A stretch of DNA of 64,000 nt from Allobosea sp. (lineage in GTDB: Bacteria; Pseudomonadota; Alphaproteobacteria; Rhizobiales; Beijerinckiaceae), in NCBI RefSeq assembly GCF_017308075.1, contig NZ_JAFKFX010000031.1:1-64000 (forward strand). Direction: 5' to 3'. The translations under genes and the position numbers were made by a program. Each line of letters starts with the position of its first letter. Positions within the stretch are counted from its first letter, which is position 1. The notes under the pieces were generated by a model. The model was not told where the DNA came from. It saw nothing but the letters and a program-made list of their open reading frames with translations, and made no database searches. This document shows positions 1-8,500 of this stretch, piece by piece.

Positions 1-1
1 C

Positions 2-73
2 GCCGCTGCCGCCCAGAACCTCAGGAAACTCGCAAAGCTCCTTCCGAACGGGCCACAGATCAGGGCCGCATGA
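2..73 (+). pseudogene. IS1182-like transposase, C-terminal remnant
   Basis: The window opens inside a reading frame that gives AAAAQNLRKLAKLLP and stops at 71-73. An alanine run followed by QNLRKLA is typical of the extreme C-terminus of IS1182/IS5-group DDE transposases. Only 23 residues are visible, so it could be the tail of an intact gene outside the window or a fragment. No terminal inverted repeat or target duplication could be recognised downstream. The family call rests on this short motif alone. Confidence 0.45.
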
Positions 74-398
74 GAAGGCGAGCCTCGATCGGCCAGATCC
101 GCCGCCCGGCAGCAGCGCTCAAATGGCCGACTTTTTCAACGATATCGGCGCACTGCTGACGGATTGTCCCGGAGCAAAAGTCTGCATTAACCGAACAGGT
201 CGAGCACTACCTCCGCCGCGAGCTCACGACCGCCCGCATCCGCATTTCCCACGGTAGCACTGGGAAAATCGCTTCAACCAGTGAGGATTAGCGGGAGCGG
301 GGCGAGGGGCTCTTTGCGGCTCCGGATGCTACTTGTAACCGCGAAGTAACCACGGGCTTTCGAGCACCTTCGGAAATGCTCTCAAAATGCTCAGGCCC
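74..398. other. Non-coding stretch between transposase tail and tRNA-Gly
   Basis: No ORF here has convincing coding character or a ribosome-binding site. It may contain the outer end of the insertion sequence whose transposase ends at 73, but no inverted repeat partner lies in the window. Confidence 0.4.
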
Positions 399-431
399 AA
401 AAAGCAAAAAGCGCCGGGAAACCCGACGCTT
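399..431 (-). terminator. Rho-independent terminator of tRNA-Gly
   Basis: Read on the minus strand, the stem AGCGTCGGG / CCCGGCGCT with a TTT loop is followed by TTTTTGCTTTTT. It begins about 28 bases beyond the CCA end of the minus-strand tRNA-Gly, the expected place for its terminator. The stem has one mismatch. Confidence 0.8.
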
Positions 432-458
432 GCATGCTTCTCTTAATCAGAGACTGTC

Positions 459-533
459 TGGAGCGGGCGATGGGATTCGAACCCACGACCCCAACCTTGG
501 CAAGGTTGTGCTCTACCCCTGAGCTACACCCGC
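459..533 (-). tRNA. tRNA-Gly (anticodon GCC)
   Basis: The minus strand reads GCGGGTG at the 5' end and CGCCCGC-T-CCA at the 3' end, forming a seven-pair acceptor stem with one T-G wobble. The D-arm begins TAGCTCAG, the anticodon loop is TTGCCAA (GCC) and the T-loop is GGTTCGAATCC. CCA is encoded. The tRNA decodes GGC/GGU. A terminator follows directly. Confidence 0.97.
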
Positions 534-724
534 ATCCGAGACATTCATCGCCGCCGCAGCGGCGATGGGCGGCTTATTGCCCATCGCCGCGAGGAGCGCA
601 AGTGCCTTGTTGCAGGAATTTCACAACTCGCTTCCCGGCAGGGCAGCGTATGAGGCGTCAGGCTTGCTCCTACCCAGACGGAAGGTTAGGAAATCTCAGC
701 TTTTTCGCGTTTTTCAGGACAATG

Positions 725-1240
725 ATGACCGCGCCAATTTCGCCTCAGGATCTCGTCGCCGCCTTGGACAAGCTCGGTATCGAAACCACCCGAATCGACC
801 ATGAGGCGGTCTTCACCGTCGCCGAATCCAAGGAATTGCGCGGGGCGATCAGCGGTCATCACACCAAGAATCTCTTTCTCAAGGACAAGAAGGGCCGGCT
901 TTTCCTGGTCTCCGCGCTGGAGAGCACGCGAATCGACCTGAAGCGCCTGCACGAGACGCTCGGTGCCAGCGGAAGGCTCTCCTTCGGCTCGGCCGAGCTC
1001 CTGATGGAGAAGCTCGGTGTCACGCCGGGCTCCGTCACCGCCTTCGCCGTGATCAACGACCGGGCCGGCGATGTGACCATGGTTCTCGACGCCGGCCTGA
1101 TGACGGGGGAGCCGATGAACTTCCATCCGCTGGTCAATACGGCGACGCTCGGCATCGCCCGCGACGACATGCTGGCCTTCCTGCGCGCGAGCGGCCACGA
1201 GCCGCTGGTCGTCGCGCTGCCGGCGCCGCCAGAGGCCTGA
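725..1240 (+). CDS. YbaK/ProX-type aminoacyl-tRNA deacylase domain protein
   Basis: A 171-residue single-domain protein of the YbaK/prolyl-tRNA editing superfamily, which hydrolyses mischarged tRNA (Ala-tRNAPro in the ProXp-ala branch) in the cytoplasm. Family signs are the near N-terminal segment with HEAVFTVAES, the SGHHTKNLFLKDKKG strand that includes the conserved lysine, and the central VTPGSVTAFAV region followed by MNFHPLVNTAT. It is a free-standing domain rather than an insertion in ProRS. Two in-frame ATGs (722 and 725) sit behind CAGGA at 715-719. The second has the better spacing and was chosen. The exact mischarged substrate cannot be read from sequence. Confidence 0.85.
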   Translation: MTAPISPQDLVAALDKLGIETTRIDHEAVFTVAESKELRGAISGHHTKNLFLKDKKGRLFLVSALESTRIDLKRLHETLGASGRLSFGSAELLMEKLGVTPGSVTAFAVINDRAGDVTMVLDAGLMTGEPMNFHPLVNTATLGIARDDMLAFLRASGHEPLVVALPAPPEA

Positions 1241-1434
1241 GGCCGAAAACCTGTGCCGGCCGGCACATGAGATGCGCCGGGGCAATGGACAGAACGGATG
1301 AAGCTCCCCATCTATGGGGCGCGGATCGGGCAGCGTTGCCCGGCGGTTTCGATTGTCCGGGCGATGGCCTAAAAGGCGGGGCTGCGGCCCTGCCGGCGCG
1401 GCGCCCGGCTTGTTGACGAGATGAAGGACGACCC

Positions 1435-2334
1435 ATGCTGGTCAATGGCGAAGCGGCACCGGCCAACGGGCTGATCAAGGATACGACGACGCAGGGCTTC
1501 CGGCAGGATGTCATTGCGGAATCGATGAACCAGCCGGTGCTGGTCGATTTCTGGGCGCCCTGGTGCGGCCCGTGCAAGCAGCTGACACCGGTGATCGAGA
1601 AGGTGATCAACGAGGCCGGCGGCAAGGTCAAGCTGGTCAAGATGAACATCGACGAGCATCCGGCGATTCCCGGCCAGCTCGGCATTCAGTCGATTCCGGC
1701 GGTGATCGCCTTCCAGCGCGGCCAGCCGGTCGATGGCTTCATGGGCGCCCAGCCGGAGGGCCAGATCAAGGCCTTCATCGAGAAGCTCGTCGGGCCAATG
1801 GGGCCGGGGCCGGTCGAGGAGATGCTCGCCGCCGCCGCCGAGGCGATCGAGGCCGGCGATGCCGGCGGCGCGAGCGAACTCTATGCCGAGGTGCTGGCGG
1901 TGGAGCCGGCGAATGTCGCGGCGATCGCCGGTATGGCCCGGCTGCATTTCGACGAGGGCGACATCGAGGGCGCCAAGGGCTTCCTCGCCATGGTGCCGGC
2001 CGACAAGGCCGAGGACCAGGCCGTGACGGCGCTGCGTGCCGCGATCGAGCTCGCCGAGCAGGCGGCCTCGCTCGGCGACACCGCCGAGCTCGAGGCCAAA
2101 GTCGCCGCGAACCCGAAGGATTATCAGGCCCGTTTCGACCTCGCGCTCGCGCTGAACGCCCGCGAAAGGCGCGAGGAGGCGGTCGACCAGCTGATCGCCA
2201 TTCTCAAGGCGGATCGGGGCTGGAACGAGGATGGCGCGCGCAAGCAGCTGCTGCAGTTCTTCGAGGCCTGGGGGCCGATGGACGAGCATAGCGTCGCCGG
2301 CCGGCGCAAGCTGTCGACCGCGCTCTTCGCCTAG
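1435..2334 (+). CDS. cnoX: Thioredoxin-TPR co-chaperone, CnoX/YbbN-like
   Basis: A 299-residue protein with an N-terminal thioredoxin fold (about 1-125) carrying the redox site WCGPC (Cys44, Cys47) and the cis-proline loop IQSIPAV. It is followed by a TPR-like helical region (about 130-299) rich in AEAIEAGD and LAANPKD-type helices. This is the architecture of CnoX/YbbN, a holdase that protects proteins from oxidative aggregation and passes them to GroEL/DnaK. E. coli YbbN lacks a full CXXC; the intact CGPC here suggests the oxidoreductase-active form described in alphaproteobacteria. No signal peptide, so cytoplasmic. It lies just upstream of the Lon-substrate-binding-domain gene, and both fit protein quality control. 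Confidence 0.9.
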   Translation: MLVNGEAAPANGLIKDTTTQGFRQDVIAESMNQPVLVDFWAPWCGPCKQLTPVIEKVINEAGGKVKLVKMNIDEHPAIPGQLGIQSIPAVIAFQRGQPVDGFMGAQPEGQIKAFIEKLVGPMGPGPVEEMLAAAAEAIEAGDAGGASELYAEVLAVEPANVAAIAGMARLHFDEGDIEGAKGFLAMVPADKAEDQAVTALRAAIELAEQAASLGDTAELEAKVAANPKDYQARFDLALALNARERREEAVDQLIAILKADRGWNEDGARKQLLQFFEAWGPMDEHSVAGRRKLSTALFA

Positions 2335-2437
2335 AACTCGTGCCGATCGGCTGGTTCTGCAAGCCGATCGGCAAAGCGGTCTCTATCCTAAAGTGAGAGC
2401 CGGAACAGGAAGGCCAGGAGCAGATGGGCAGGCGCCG

Positions 2438-3109
2438 ATGGGCATGAACGCGGTTTATCACGGGCCTGAGGATTGCCCGGCGGTGATCCCGCTGTTTCCG
2501 CTCAGCGGCGCGCTGCTGCTGCCGCGCGGGCAGATGCCGCTCAACATCTTCGAGCCGCGCTATCTCGCCATGGTCGACGACGCGATCCGCACGCATCGCG
2601 TCATCGGACTGATCCAGCCCGAGCCGGAAAACGGCCGGCAGTCGACGGCGCCGCCGCTGTTGCAGGTCGGTTGCCTCGGCCGCATCACCCAGTTCGCCGA
2701 GACCGGCGACGACCGCTATATCCTCACCCTGACCGGCATTTCCCGCTTTCGATTGCTCGAGGAGCTTTCGGTCAGCACCGCCTATCGCCAGGCACGGGTT
2801 TCCTATGACGATTTCACGGTCGATTTCCAGGCGCGGGCCGGCGAGGAGGCCGTCGACCGCGCGAGCCTGCTCAAGGCGCTGCGCAGCTTCGCCAAGGCGA
2901 ACGAGCTGAAGATCGACTGGAAGGGCGTCAACGAGGCACCGAACGAGGCTCTGGTCAACGCGCTCTCGATGATGTGCCCGTTCGGCCCGCGCGAGAAGCA
3001 GGCCCTGCTCGAGGCACCTGATCTGCGCAGCCGCGCCGAGGTTCTCGTCGCGATCACGGAAATCGAGCTCGCCCGCGGCGGCTCCGATCCGGACACGACG
3101 CTGCAGTGA
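2438..3109 (+). CDS. Lon N-terminal substrate-binding domain protein
   Basis: A 223-residue protein made almost entirely of the LON N-terminal (PUA-like) domain, with IPLFPLSGALLLPRGQMPLNIFEPRYLAMV at the start (residues about 17-46 here) and GCLGRI in the middle. No AAA+ or Ser-Lys protease domain follows, so this is the stand-alone family found beside thioredoxin genes in alphaproteobacteria. Function is unproven; binding or presenting proteolysis substrates is inferred. Start choice is uncertain: ATG 2438 lies 17 bases after AGGAG, ATG 2444 and GTG 2393 are in-frame alternatives. It follows the CnoX-like gene by about 100 bases and may be co-transcribed. Confidence 0.85.
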   Translation: MGMNAVYHGPEDCPAVIPLFPLSGALLLPRGQMPLNIFEPRYLAMVDDAIRTHRVIGLIQPEPENGRQSTAPPLLQVGCLGRITQFAETGDDRYILTLTGISRFRLLEELSVSTAYRQARVSYDDFTVDFQARAGEEAVDRASLLKALRSFAKANELKIDWKGVNEAPNEALVNALSMMCPFGPREKQALLEAPDLRSRAEVLVAITEIELARGGSDPDTTLQ

Positions 3110-3222
3110 GCCGTCACGAATAGACCGCCTTCCCGTGCCATTCCGGCGCGCCGCGACTTACCGATCCGGTCCGACGCGGTCTCGCTCCCATCGAACCCCA
3201 GCGTGACGCTCCGAGCCCGGCG

Positions 3223-4614
3223 ATGAATCATTCGAGCAGTGATGGCCGCGTGGCGATCACCTATCCGCCGCGGCGCTCGGTCGTCGCCTGGATCTTCTTC
3301 GACTGGGCGGCGCAGCCCTTCTTCACCCTCGTCACGACCTTCGTCTTCGCGCCCTTCTTCGCCGCCGCGCTTGCTTCCGATCCGGCCCAGGGGCAGGCGC
3401 TCTGGGGCTATGCGACGGGCTTTGCCGGCCTCTGCATCGCCTTGCTCTCGCCCTTGCTCGGCGGCATCGCCGACCGGACCGGTCCGCGAAAGCCCTGGAT
3501 CGCCAGCTTCGGGGCGCTGCTCGTCATCGGCTCGGGCATGCTCTGGTACGCCAAGCCCGGCTCGCCTGCGGCCGTGCCGATTGCGCTCGCCGGCTTCGTC
3601 ATGGCGACGATCGGCGCCGAGTTCGCCACCACCTTCAACAATGCGATGATGACGCGGCTCGTGCCGCCCGAGCGTCTGGGGCGGCTTTCCGGCACCGGCT
3701 GGGCCGTCGGCTATCTCGGCGGGCTCGTATCGCTGGCCCTTACGCTCGGCCTGCTGGCAGCCGATCCGCACACTGGCAATACGCTCGTCGGCCTCTCGCC
3801 GCTCTTCGGGCTGGATGCGGCGAGTCGCGAGGGGGACCGGTTCTCCGGGCCGCTGACAGCGCTCTGGTTCGTGATCTTCGTCACGCCGATGTTCCTGCTG
3901 ACGCCGGATTCGCCGCGCACCGGCATATCCTTCCGCGAGGCTGCCGGTGGCGGCGTTGCGCGGCTGAAGGCGACGCTGGCGGAGCTGCCGAGCCTGCCGG
4001 GCCTGGGCCGTTTCCTGCTAGCCAATATGATCTACCAGGACGGGCTGGTCGCGCTCTTCGCCTTCGGCGGCATTTACGGGGCAGGGGTGTTCGGCTGGCA
4101 GACGATCGAGCTCGGGGTCTTCGGCATCCTGCTCACCATCACCGGCACGCTCGGCGCTTTCCTCGGCGGCAAGCTCGACGATGCCTTCGGCGGCAAGCCG
4201 GTGATCCTCGGCGCCATCGCCTGCCTGCTCTTCGCCTGTCTCGGCATTCTCTCGCTCGGGCCGGGCCAGGTCTTCTTCTTCATCGAGGCGGTGCCGGCGG
4301 CGCCCGGCGACGGGCTCTTCGCCTCGCTGCCGGAGAAGGTCTATCTCGGGCTGGGTCTCCTGATCGGTCTCGTCGCCGGGCCCTTGCAGGCCTCCTCGCG
4401 CAGCCTGCTCGCCCGCATCGCCCCGCCGGCCCGGATCGGCGAGTTCTTCGGCCTGTTCGCGCTCTCGGGGAAGGTGACGTCCTTCATGGGGCCGACCCTG
4501 GTCGCATTGGCGACGAGCCTCTTCGCCAGCCAGCGCGCCGGGCTCGCCGTTCTGATCGGCTTTTTCCTGGCCGGGGCCTGGCTGATCGCCGGCGTGAAGG
4601 TGAGGCGGGGCTGA
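3223..4614 (+). CDS. MFS transporter, UMF1 (Atg22-like) family
   Basis: A 463-residue polytopic membrane protein with about 12 predicted helices. Family signs are the N-terminal WIFFDWAAQPFFTLV segment and the MFS loop GGIADRTGPRKPW between helices 2 and 3, as in UMF1 carriers. Helix 4-5 contains EFATTFNNAMMTRLVP, another typical segment, and a second-half loop carries GGKLDDAFGGKPV. Substrates of bacterial UMF1 proteins are mostly unknown; vacuolar Atg22 exports amino acids. It is on the same strand as the preceding Lon-domain gene but separated by 113 bases, and ends before a REP cluster, so it probably has its own promoter. Confidence 0.85.
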   Translation: MNHSSSDGRVAITYPPRRSVVAWIFFDWAAQPFFTLVTTFVFAPFFAAALASDPAQGQALWGYATGFAGLCIALLSPLLGGIADRTGPRKPWIASFGALLVIGSGMLWYAKPGSPAAVPIALAGFVMATIGAEFATTFNNAMMTRLVPPERLGRLSGTGWAVGYLGGLVSLALTLGLLAADPHTGNTLVGLSPLFGLDAASREGDRFSGPLTALWFVIFVTPMFLLTPDSPRTGISFREAAGGGVARLKATLAELPSLPGLGRFLLANMIYQDGLVALFAFGGIYGAGVFGWQTIELGVFGILLTITGTLGAFLGGKLDDAFGGKPVILGAIACLLFACLGILSLGPGQVFFFIEAVPAAPGDGLFASLPEKVYLGLGLLIGLVAGPLQASSRSLLARIAPPARIGEFFGLFALSGKVTSFMGPTLVALATSLFASQRAGLAVLIGFFLAGAWLIAGVKVRRG

Positions 4615-4635
4615 CTTCGTCCGCCTGAACCGCTT

Positions 4636-4728
4636 TCGTCATGCTTGCCCTTGTGGCGAGCATCCATGTCTTTGAACCGCAAGGCCCGAAGCAAGACGTG
4701 GATGGTCGGGACAAGCCCGACCATGACG
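4636..4728. repeat. REP-like palindromic element
   Basis: The outer arms are TTCGTCATGCTTGCCCTTGT on the left and GGGACAAGCCCGACCATGACG on the right, which are imperfect inverses. Inside are complementary arms around CATCCATGTCTT and AAGACGTGGATG. This cruciform layout is that of dispersed extragenic palindromes common in Rhizobiales. It lies between convergent genes. Confidence 0.6.
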
Positions 4729-4746
4729 TGAAGGAGCGCAGCGCGA

Positions 4747-4793
4747 CCCCTCATCCGGCCCTTCGGGCTACCTTCTCCCACAAGGGGAGAAGG
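4747..4793. repeat. Second REP-like element (CCTCATCCGGCCCTTCGGG type)
   Basis: The segment contains CCTCATCCGGCCCTTCGGGC followed by CCTTCTCCCACAAGGGGAGAAGG, whose two ends pair as CCTTCTCCC / GGGGAGAAGG. The motif is widespread in intergenic DNA of Rhizobiales. Its position between two convergent stops (4614 and 4804) suggests it may also act as a transcription end. Confidence 0.6.
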
Positions 4794-4803
4794 CAAGCGC
4801 GCC

Positions 4804-7197
4804 TTACGGCAGCGCCTTCAGATACCTGACCGGGCGGCCGGGCGCCGCCGCCTGCGCCGCGTGGACGATCGCGTTCGCATCGATGCCGAAATGGCGGTAG
4901 AGGTCGGCGACCGTGCCGGTCTGCCCGAAATGCTCGACGCCGAGCGCCTTCTGCTTGTGGCCGTGGACGCTGCCGAGCCAGGCCAGCGTCGCCGGATGTC
5001 CGTCCAGCACCGAGACGATGCCGCAATCGCGCGAGAGCTCGCCGAGCAGGCGCTCGACATGGCTGGTGGCGCGAAGATTGCCGCGCTGGCGCGCCCGTTC
5101 CGCCGCCTGCCAGCCGGCATTCAGCCGGTCGGCCGAGGTGATGGCGAGCAGGCCGACATCGCGGCGATCCTCGCCGAGCAGGCCGACGGCCTCGATCGCT
5201 TCCGGAGCGACCGCGCCGGTATAGGCGATCACCACCGAGGCGTTCGGGCCCGGCTTCCTCAGCCAATAGGCGCCGTCGATGATGTCGCGCTCCAGCTCCG
5301 GCGTCATGGCGCGCTTGGGCTGCTCGACCTGGCGGGTCGAGAGCCTGAGATAGACCGAGCCGCCGGTCTCGTCGCGCAGCCAGGTGCGCTCGTCCGGATC
5401 GCCCTCGCCATCCTTCTGCAGATATTCGAAGGACCAGCGCATCATCACGGCAAGCTCGTCGACGAAGGCCGGCTCGAAGGCGCAGAGCCCGTCCTGGCTC
5501 ATGCCGATCAGCGGCGTCGCGATCGACTGATGCGCGCCGCCTTCCGGCGCCAGCGTGACGCCCGACGGCGTCGCGACGACCATGAAGCGGGCATCCTGGT
5601 AGCAGGCATAGTTCAGCGCATCGAGCCCGCGCGAGATGAACGGGTCGTAGAGCGTGCCGATCGGAATCAGGCGCTCGCCGAAGATCGAATGCGACAGGCC
5701 GAGTGCCGAGAGATTGATGAACAGGTTCATCTCGGCGATGCCGAGCTCGATATGCTGGCCCTTGGGAGAGAACTCCCATTTCTGCATCGAGGGGATGCGC
5801 TCGTCCTTGAAGGTGTCGGCCATCGAGGCGCGTGCGAACAGGCCGCGCCTGTTGACCCAGGGTCCGAGATTGGTCGAGACCGTGACGTCCGGCGCCGTGG
5901 TGACGATGCGGTCGGCCAGTGGCCCGCCCAGCTTGGCGAGCTCGTCGAGCACCTTGCCGAAGCCCATCTGCGTCGACATCACCGGCTGGATCCCGGCTTC
6001 GAGCTTCTCCGGAACGGGGAGAGCGGGGGCGCTGTAGCGGCGGCGGCCCTCGGCGAAGAACGGCACCTTGTCGAGGAAGGCGCGGATCTCGCTCTCGGAC
6101 AGGGAGAGGCCCTCGAACAGGTCCCATTCATGGCCCGGGCGGACCTTGTTGGCCTGCTTGAAGCCTTCCATCTGCTCCTTGGTCATCAGCCCGGCATGGT
6201 TGTCCTTGTGCCCGGCGAGCGGCAGGCCGAAGCCCTTGACGGTGTAGGCGAGGAAGCAGACCGGCCGGTCATGGTCGATCGCCTCGAAGGCTTCGAGGAT
6301 CGAGGGCAGGTCATGGCCGCCGAGATTGCACATCAGCTTCGAGAGCTCGGCGTCGGAGCGCTTCTCGATCAGCTTGGTCACCGGGCCCTGGTCGCCGAGA
6401 TCGTCCATCAGGCGCTTGCGCCAGGCGGCACCGCCCTGGAAGGTCAGGGCCGAATAGAGCTGGTTCGGGCAGGAATCGATCCAGGCCTTCAGCCGCTCGC
6501 CGCCCTTCTCCTTGAAGGCGGCCTGCTGCAGCGAGCCGTATTTCAGGGTGACGACGTCCCAGCCGAAATTGCGGAACATCGTCTCGAAGCGGTCATAGAG
6601 GCCTTCGCGGATCACGGCGTCGAGCGACTGGCGATTATAGTCGATCACCCACCAGGTGTTGCGCACCCCATGCTTCCAGCCCTCCATCAGAGCCTCGAAG
6701 ATGTTGCCCTCGTCGAGCTCGGCATCGCCGATCAGCGAGACCATGCGGCCTTCGGGGCGGTTCTTCGCCCAGCCATGCGCCTTCACATAGTCCTGGGTCA
6801 GCGAGGAGAACAGCGTCTGTGCCACGCCGAGGCCGACCGAGCCGGTCGAGAAATCGACGTCGTCAATGTCCTTGGTGCGCGAGGGATAGCTCTGCGCGCC
6901 CTTGTAGCCGCGGAAATTCTCGAGCTTCTCGCGGGTCTGCAGCCCCATCAGATAGTTGATGGCGTGGAAAATCGGCGAGGCATGCGGCTTCACCGCGACC
7001 CGGTCCTGCGGCTTCAGCGCGGCCATGTAGAGCGCGGTCATGATGGTGGCGAGCGAGGCCGAGGACGCCTGATGGCCGCCGACCTTCATGCCGTCGCCAT
7101 TATCGCGCAGATGGTTGGCGTTGTGGATCGTCCACGAGGCCAGCCAGAGAATCTTCTTTTCCAGTTCGGCGAGAATGGGCAGGCGGGGATCGGACAT
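4804..7197 (-). CDS. Homodimeric E1/transketolase-family ThDP enzyme (AceE/MdeB-like)
   Basis: A 797-residue thiamine-diphosphate enzyme with transketolase N-terminal, pyrimidine-binding and C-terminal domains. The ThDP/Mg motif is IGDAELDEGN with the asparagine-containing DYNRQS further on. The C-terminal half carries IELGIAEMNLF with the catalytic glutamate. Ends such as MTALYMAALKPQD and HIHxxNH-like IHNANHLRDN match the AceE-type homodimeric E1 group rather than TktA. Related proteins include Pseudomonas MdeB, a 2-oxobutyrate dehydrogenase E1. No E2 or E3 genes are nearby, so partner and 2-oxoacid are unknown. Start 7197 is preceded by AAGGAG with 8-base spacing; an upstream ATG (7230) lacks one. 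The divergent Lrp gene is a likely regulator. Confidence 0.85.
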   Translation of the reverse strand: MSDPRLPILAELEKKILWLASWTIHNANHLRDNGDGMKVGGHQASSASLATIMTALYMAALKPQDRVAVKPHASPIFHAINYLMGLQTREKLENFRGYKGAQSYPSRTKDIDDVDFSTGSVGLGVAQTLFSSLTQDYVKAHGWAKNRPEGRMVSLIGDAELDEGNIFEALMEGWKHGVRNTWWVIDYNRQSLDAVIREGLYDRFETMFRNFGWDVVTLKYGSLQQAAFKEKGGERLKAWIDSCPNQLYSALTFQGGAAWRKRLMDDLGDQGPVTKLIEKRSDAELSKLMCNLGGHDLPSILEAFEAIDHDRPVCFLAYTVKGFGLPLAGHKDNHAGLMTKEQMEGFKQANKVRPGHEWDLFEGLSLSESEIRAFLDKVPFFAEGRRRYSAPALPVPEKLEAGIQPVMSTQMGFGKVLDELAKLGGPLADRIVTTAPDVTVSTNLGPWVNRRGLFARASMADTFKDERIPSMQKWEFSPKGQHIELGIAEMNLFINLSALGLSHSIFGERLIPIGTLYDPFISRGLDALNYACYQDARFMVVATPSGVTLAPEGGAHQSIATPLIGMSQDGLCAFEPAFVDELAVMMRWSFEYLQKDGEGDPDERTWLRDETGGSVYLRLSTRQVEQPKRAMTPELERDIIDGAYWLRKPGPNASVVIAYTGAVAPEAIEAVGLLGEDRRDVGLLAITSADRLNAGWQAAERARQRGNLRATSHVERLLGELSRDCGIVSVLDGHPATLAWLGSVHGHKQKALGVEHFGQTGTVADLYRHFGIDANAIVHAAQAAAPGRPVRYLKALP

Positions 7198-7319
7198 CGG
7201 GCGCGCTCCTTGGATTAGCGTATCATGCACATCCGCTCTGGCGAAAGCAGCTAAAGACGACGCTGCGCGCTTCTCAACTTGGCGGATTTCGCTAAGGTTG
7301 CGGCGAGGAGCGAGAATTC

Positions 7320-7802
7320 ATGCCAAATCCCAAACTCGACGATATCGATCGCCGCATCGTGCAGGCCCTGCAGGCCGACGGGCGGATGAGCATTCTGGAC
7401 CTCGCCGCCCAGGTCGGCCTGTCCCCGAGCCCCTGCGCAAGGCGGGTGAGGCTTCTCGAGGAGGCCGGGGTGATCAAGGGCTATGTCGCGGTGATCGACC
7501 AGGAGAAGCTCGGCCTTCCCGTCTCGGTCTTCGCCTCGATCAAGCTGGAGCGGCAGCGCGAGGAGGAACTCGACCGTTTCGGTGCGGCCGTGCAGCGTTG
7601 GCCGGAGGTTGCCGACTGCTATCTGATGACCGGCCAGCGCGACTATCTCCTGCGCATCATCGTCAGCGATCTCGCCGCCTATGAGCGCTTCCTGAAGGAT
7701 AAGCTGACCCGGCTCGACAATGTCGCCTCGATCGAATCGAGCTTTGCGCTCGGCCAGGTGAAGCGCTCCTTCTCGGTGCCGGTGGAGCTGGGGGGGAACT
7801 GA
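7320..7802 (+). CDS. Lrp/AsnC-family transcriptional regulator
   Basis: A 160-residue regulator with an N-terminal winged helix (about 5-65; LDDIDRRIVQALQADGRMS, then AAQVGLSPSPCARRV as recognition region) and a C-terminal RAM ligand-binding domain (about 70-155; the segment around CYLMTGQRDYLLRIIV is diagnostic). It normally forms octamers that sense amino acids. It is divergent from the AceE/transketolase-like gene with 122 bases between starts, the classic arrangement for local control, as with mdeR/mdeB in Pseudomonas. The start is supported by GAGGAG upstream of ATG 7320. The effector cannot be read from sequence. Confidence 0.92.
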   Translation: MPNPKLDDIDRRIVQALQADGRMSILDLAAQVGLSPSPCARRVRLLEEAGVIKGYVAVIDQEKLGLPVSVFASIKLERQREEELDRFGAAVQRWPEVADCYLMTGQRDYLLRIIVSDLAAYERFLKDKLTRLDNVASIESSFALGQVKRSFSVPVELGGN

Positions 7803-7893
7803 GCTACGTCGGTCGTCGCTTGTCCAGGATGACGGCTTTCGTTTCAATCGGACGCGCCGTCCCCGTCACGGACGGGCCCGCCGGAGGACGACG

Positions 7894-8204
7894 ATGCTGG
7901 AACTGCGCCCGAACTGCGAACTCTGCGACCGTGACCTGCCGCCGGCCTCGCTTGAGGCGCGGATCTGCAGCTATGAATGCACCTACTGTGCGGAGTGCGC
8001 CGAGCGGGTGCTGGAGAACGTCTGCCCGAGCTGCGGAGGGGCTTCGTCCAGCGTCCGATCCGCCCGGTCAACGATCTGCGCGGCATCGGGCTCGGCCTCG
8101 CCAACCGCCCGGCCTCGACCACCCGCAAGCATTCGAAATGGACGCCAGAGCAGCGTCGCGAGTTGACGCAGCGCCTGCGGGCGGTGCCGCCGCAGGAGCG
8201 GTAA
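7894..8204 (+). pseudogene. DUF1272 zinc-ribbon-like protein, frameshifted
   Basis: The first 49 residues (MLELRPNCELCDRDLPP, ICSYECTYCAECAE, CPSCGG) are a clear DUF1272 protein with four CXXC-like pairs. After CPSCGG the frame slips into low-complexity sequence, whereas the +1 frame continues with the family's usual tail, GFVQRPIRP then a basic segment ending at 8204. Adding one G to the GGGG run at 8038-8041 restores a continuous protein of about 103 residues. This is either a real one-base deletion or a homopolymer sequencing error. As written, the primary frame would run to 8166. Function of DUF1272 is unknown. Confidence 0.75.
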
Positions 8205-8250
8205 GGGGCGAGCGGCTGTCCCGGTTACAGAAGTCCCTTCGGAACCGCTC

Positions 8251-8356
8251 CGTCATTCCGGCCGCAGCGAAGCGGAGTGCCGGAATCCATCGTACGAAAC
8301 GGCGATCGACAATGGGCTCCGGATCGGCGCGGCTTTGCAGCCTGTCCGGAATGACG
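8251..8356. repeat. Dispersed CGTCATTCCGGCCGCAGCGAAGC element, copy 1
   Basis: A roughly 106-base element bounded by inverse ends CGTCATTCCGG and CCGGAATGACG, with GGAATCCATCG inside. A second copy of the same length and ends lies at 10738-10843. The pair brackets the two permease genes. Its shape is that of a non-autonomous REP palindrome; no coding content. Confidence 0.8.
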
Positions 8357-8500
8357 CTCTCCCCATAGGGCCACGATAGCAGAAAATATTTGCGATTTCA
8401 GATATTTACGCCAGGATTCGGAATCTATCTCTTATCGATCGCGGAGACGGACGCCGCTCTCCTGGGAGCCCCGTTCGTCGGCTCATGCCTTGCGAAGACC

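Noticed and set aside
4861-7218. A 785-residue plus-strand open frame opposite the transketolase-like gene
   Set aside because: Antisense shadow with no motif, while the minus strand has full ThDP-enzyme domains and a good ribosome-binding site.
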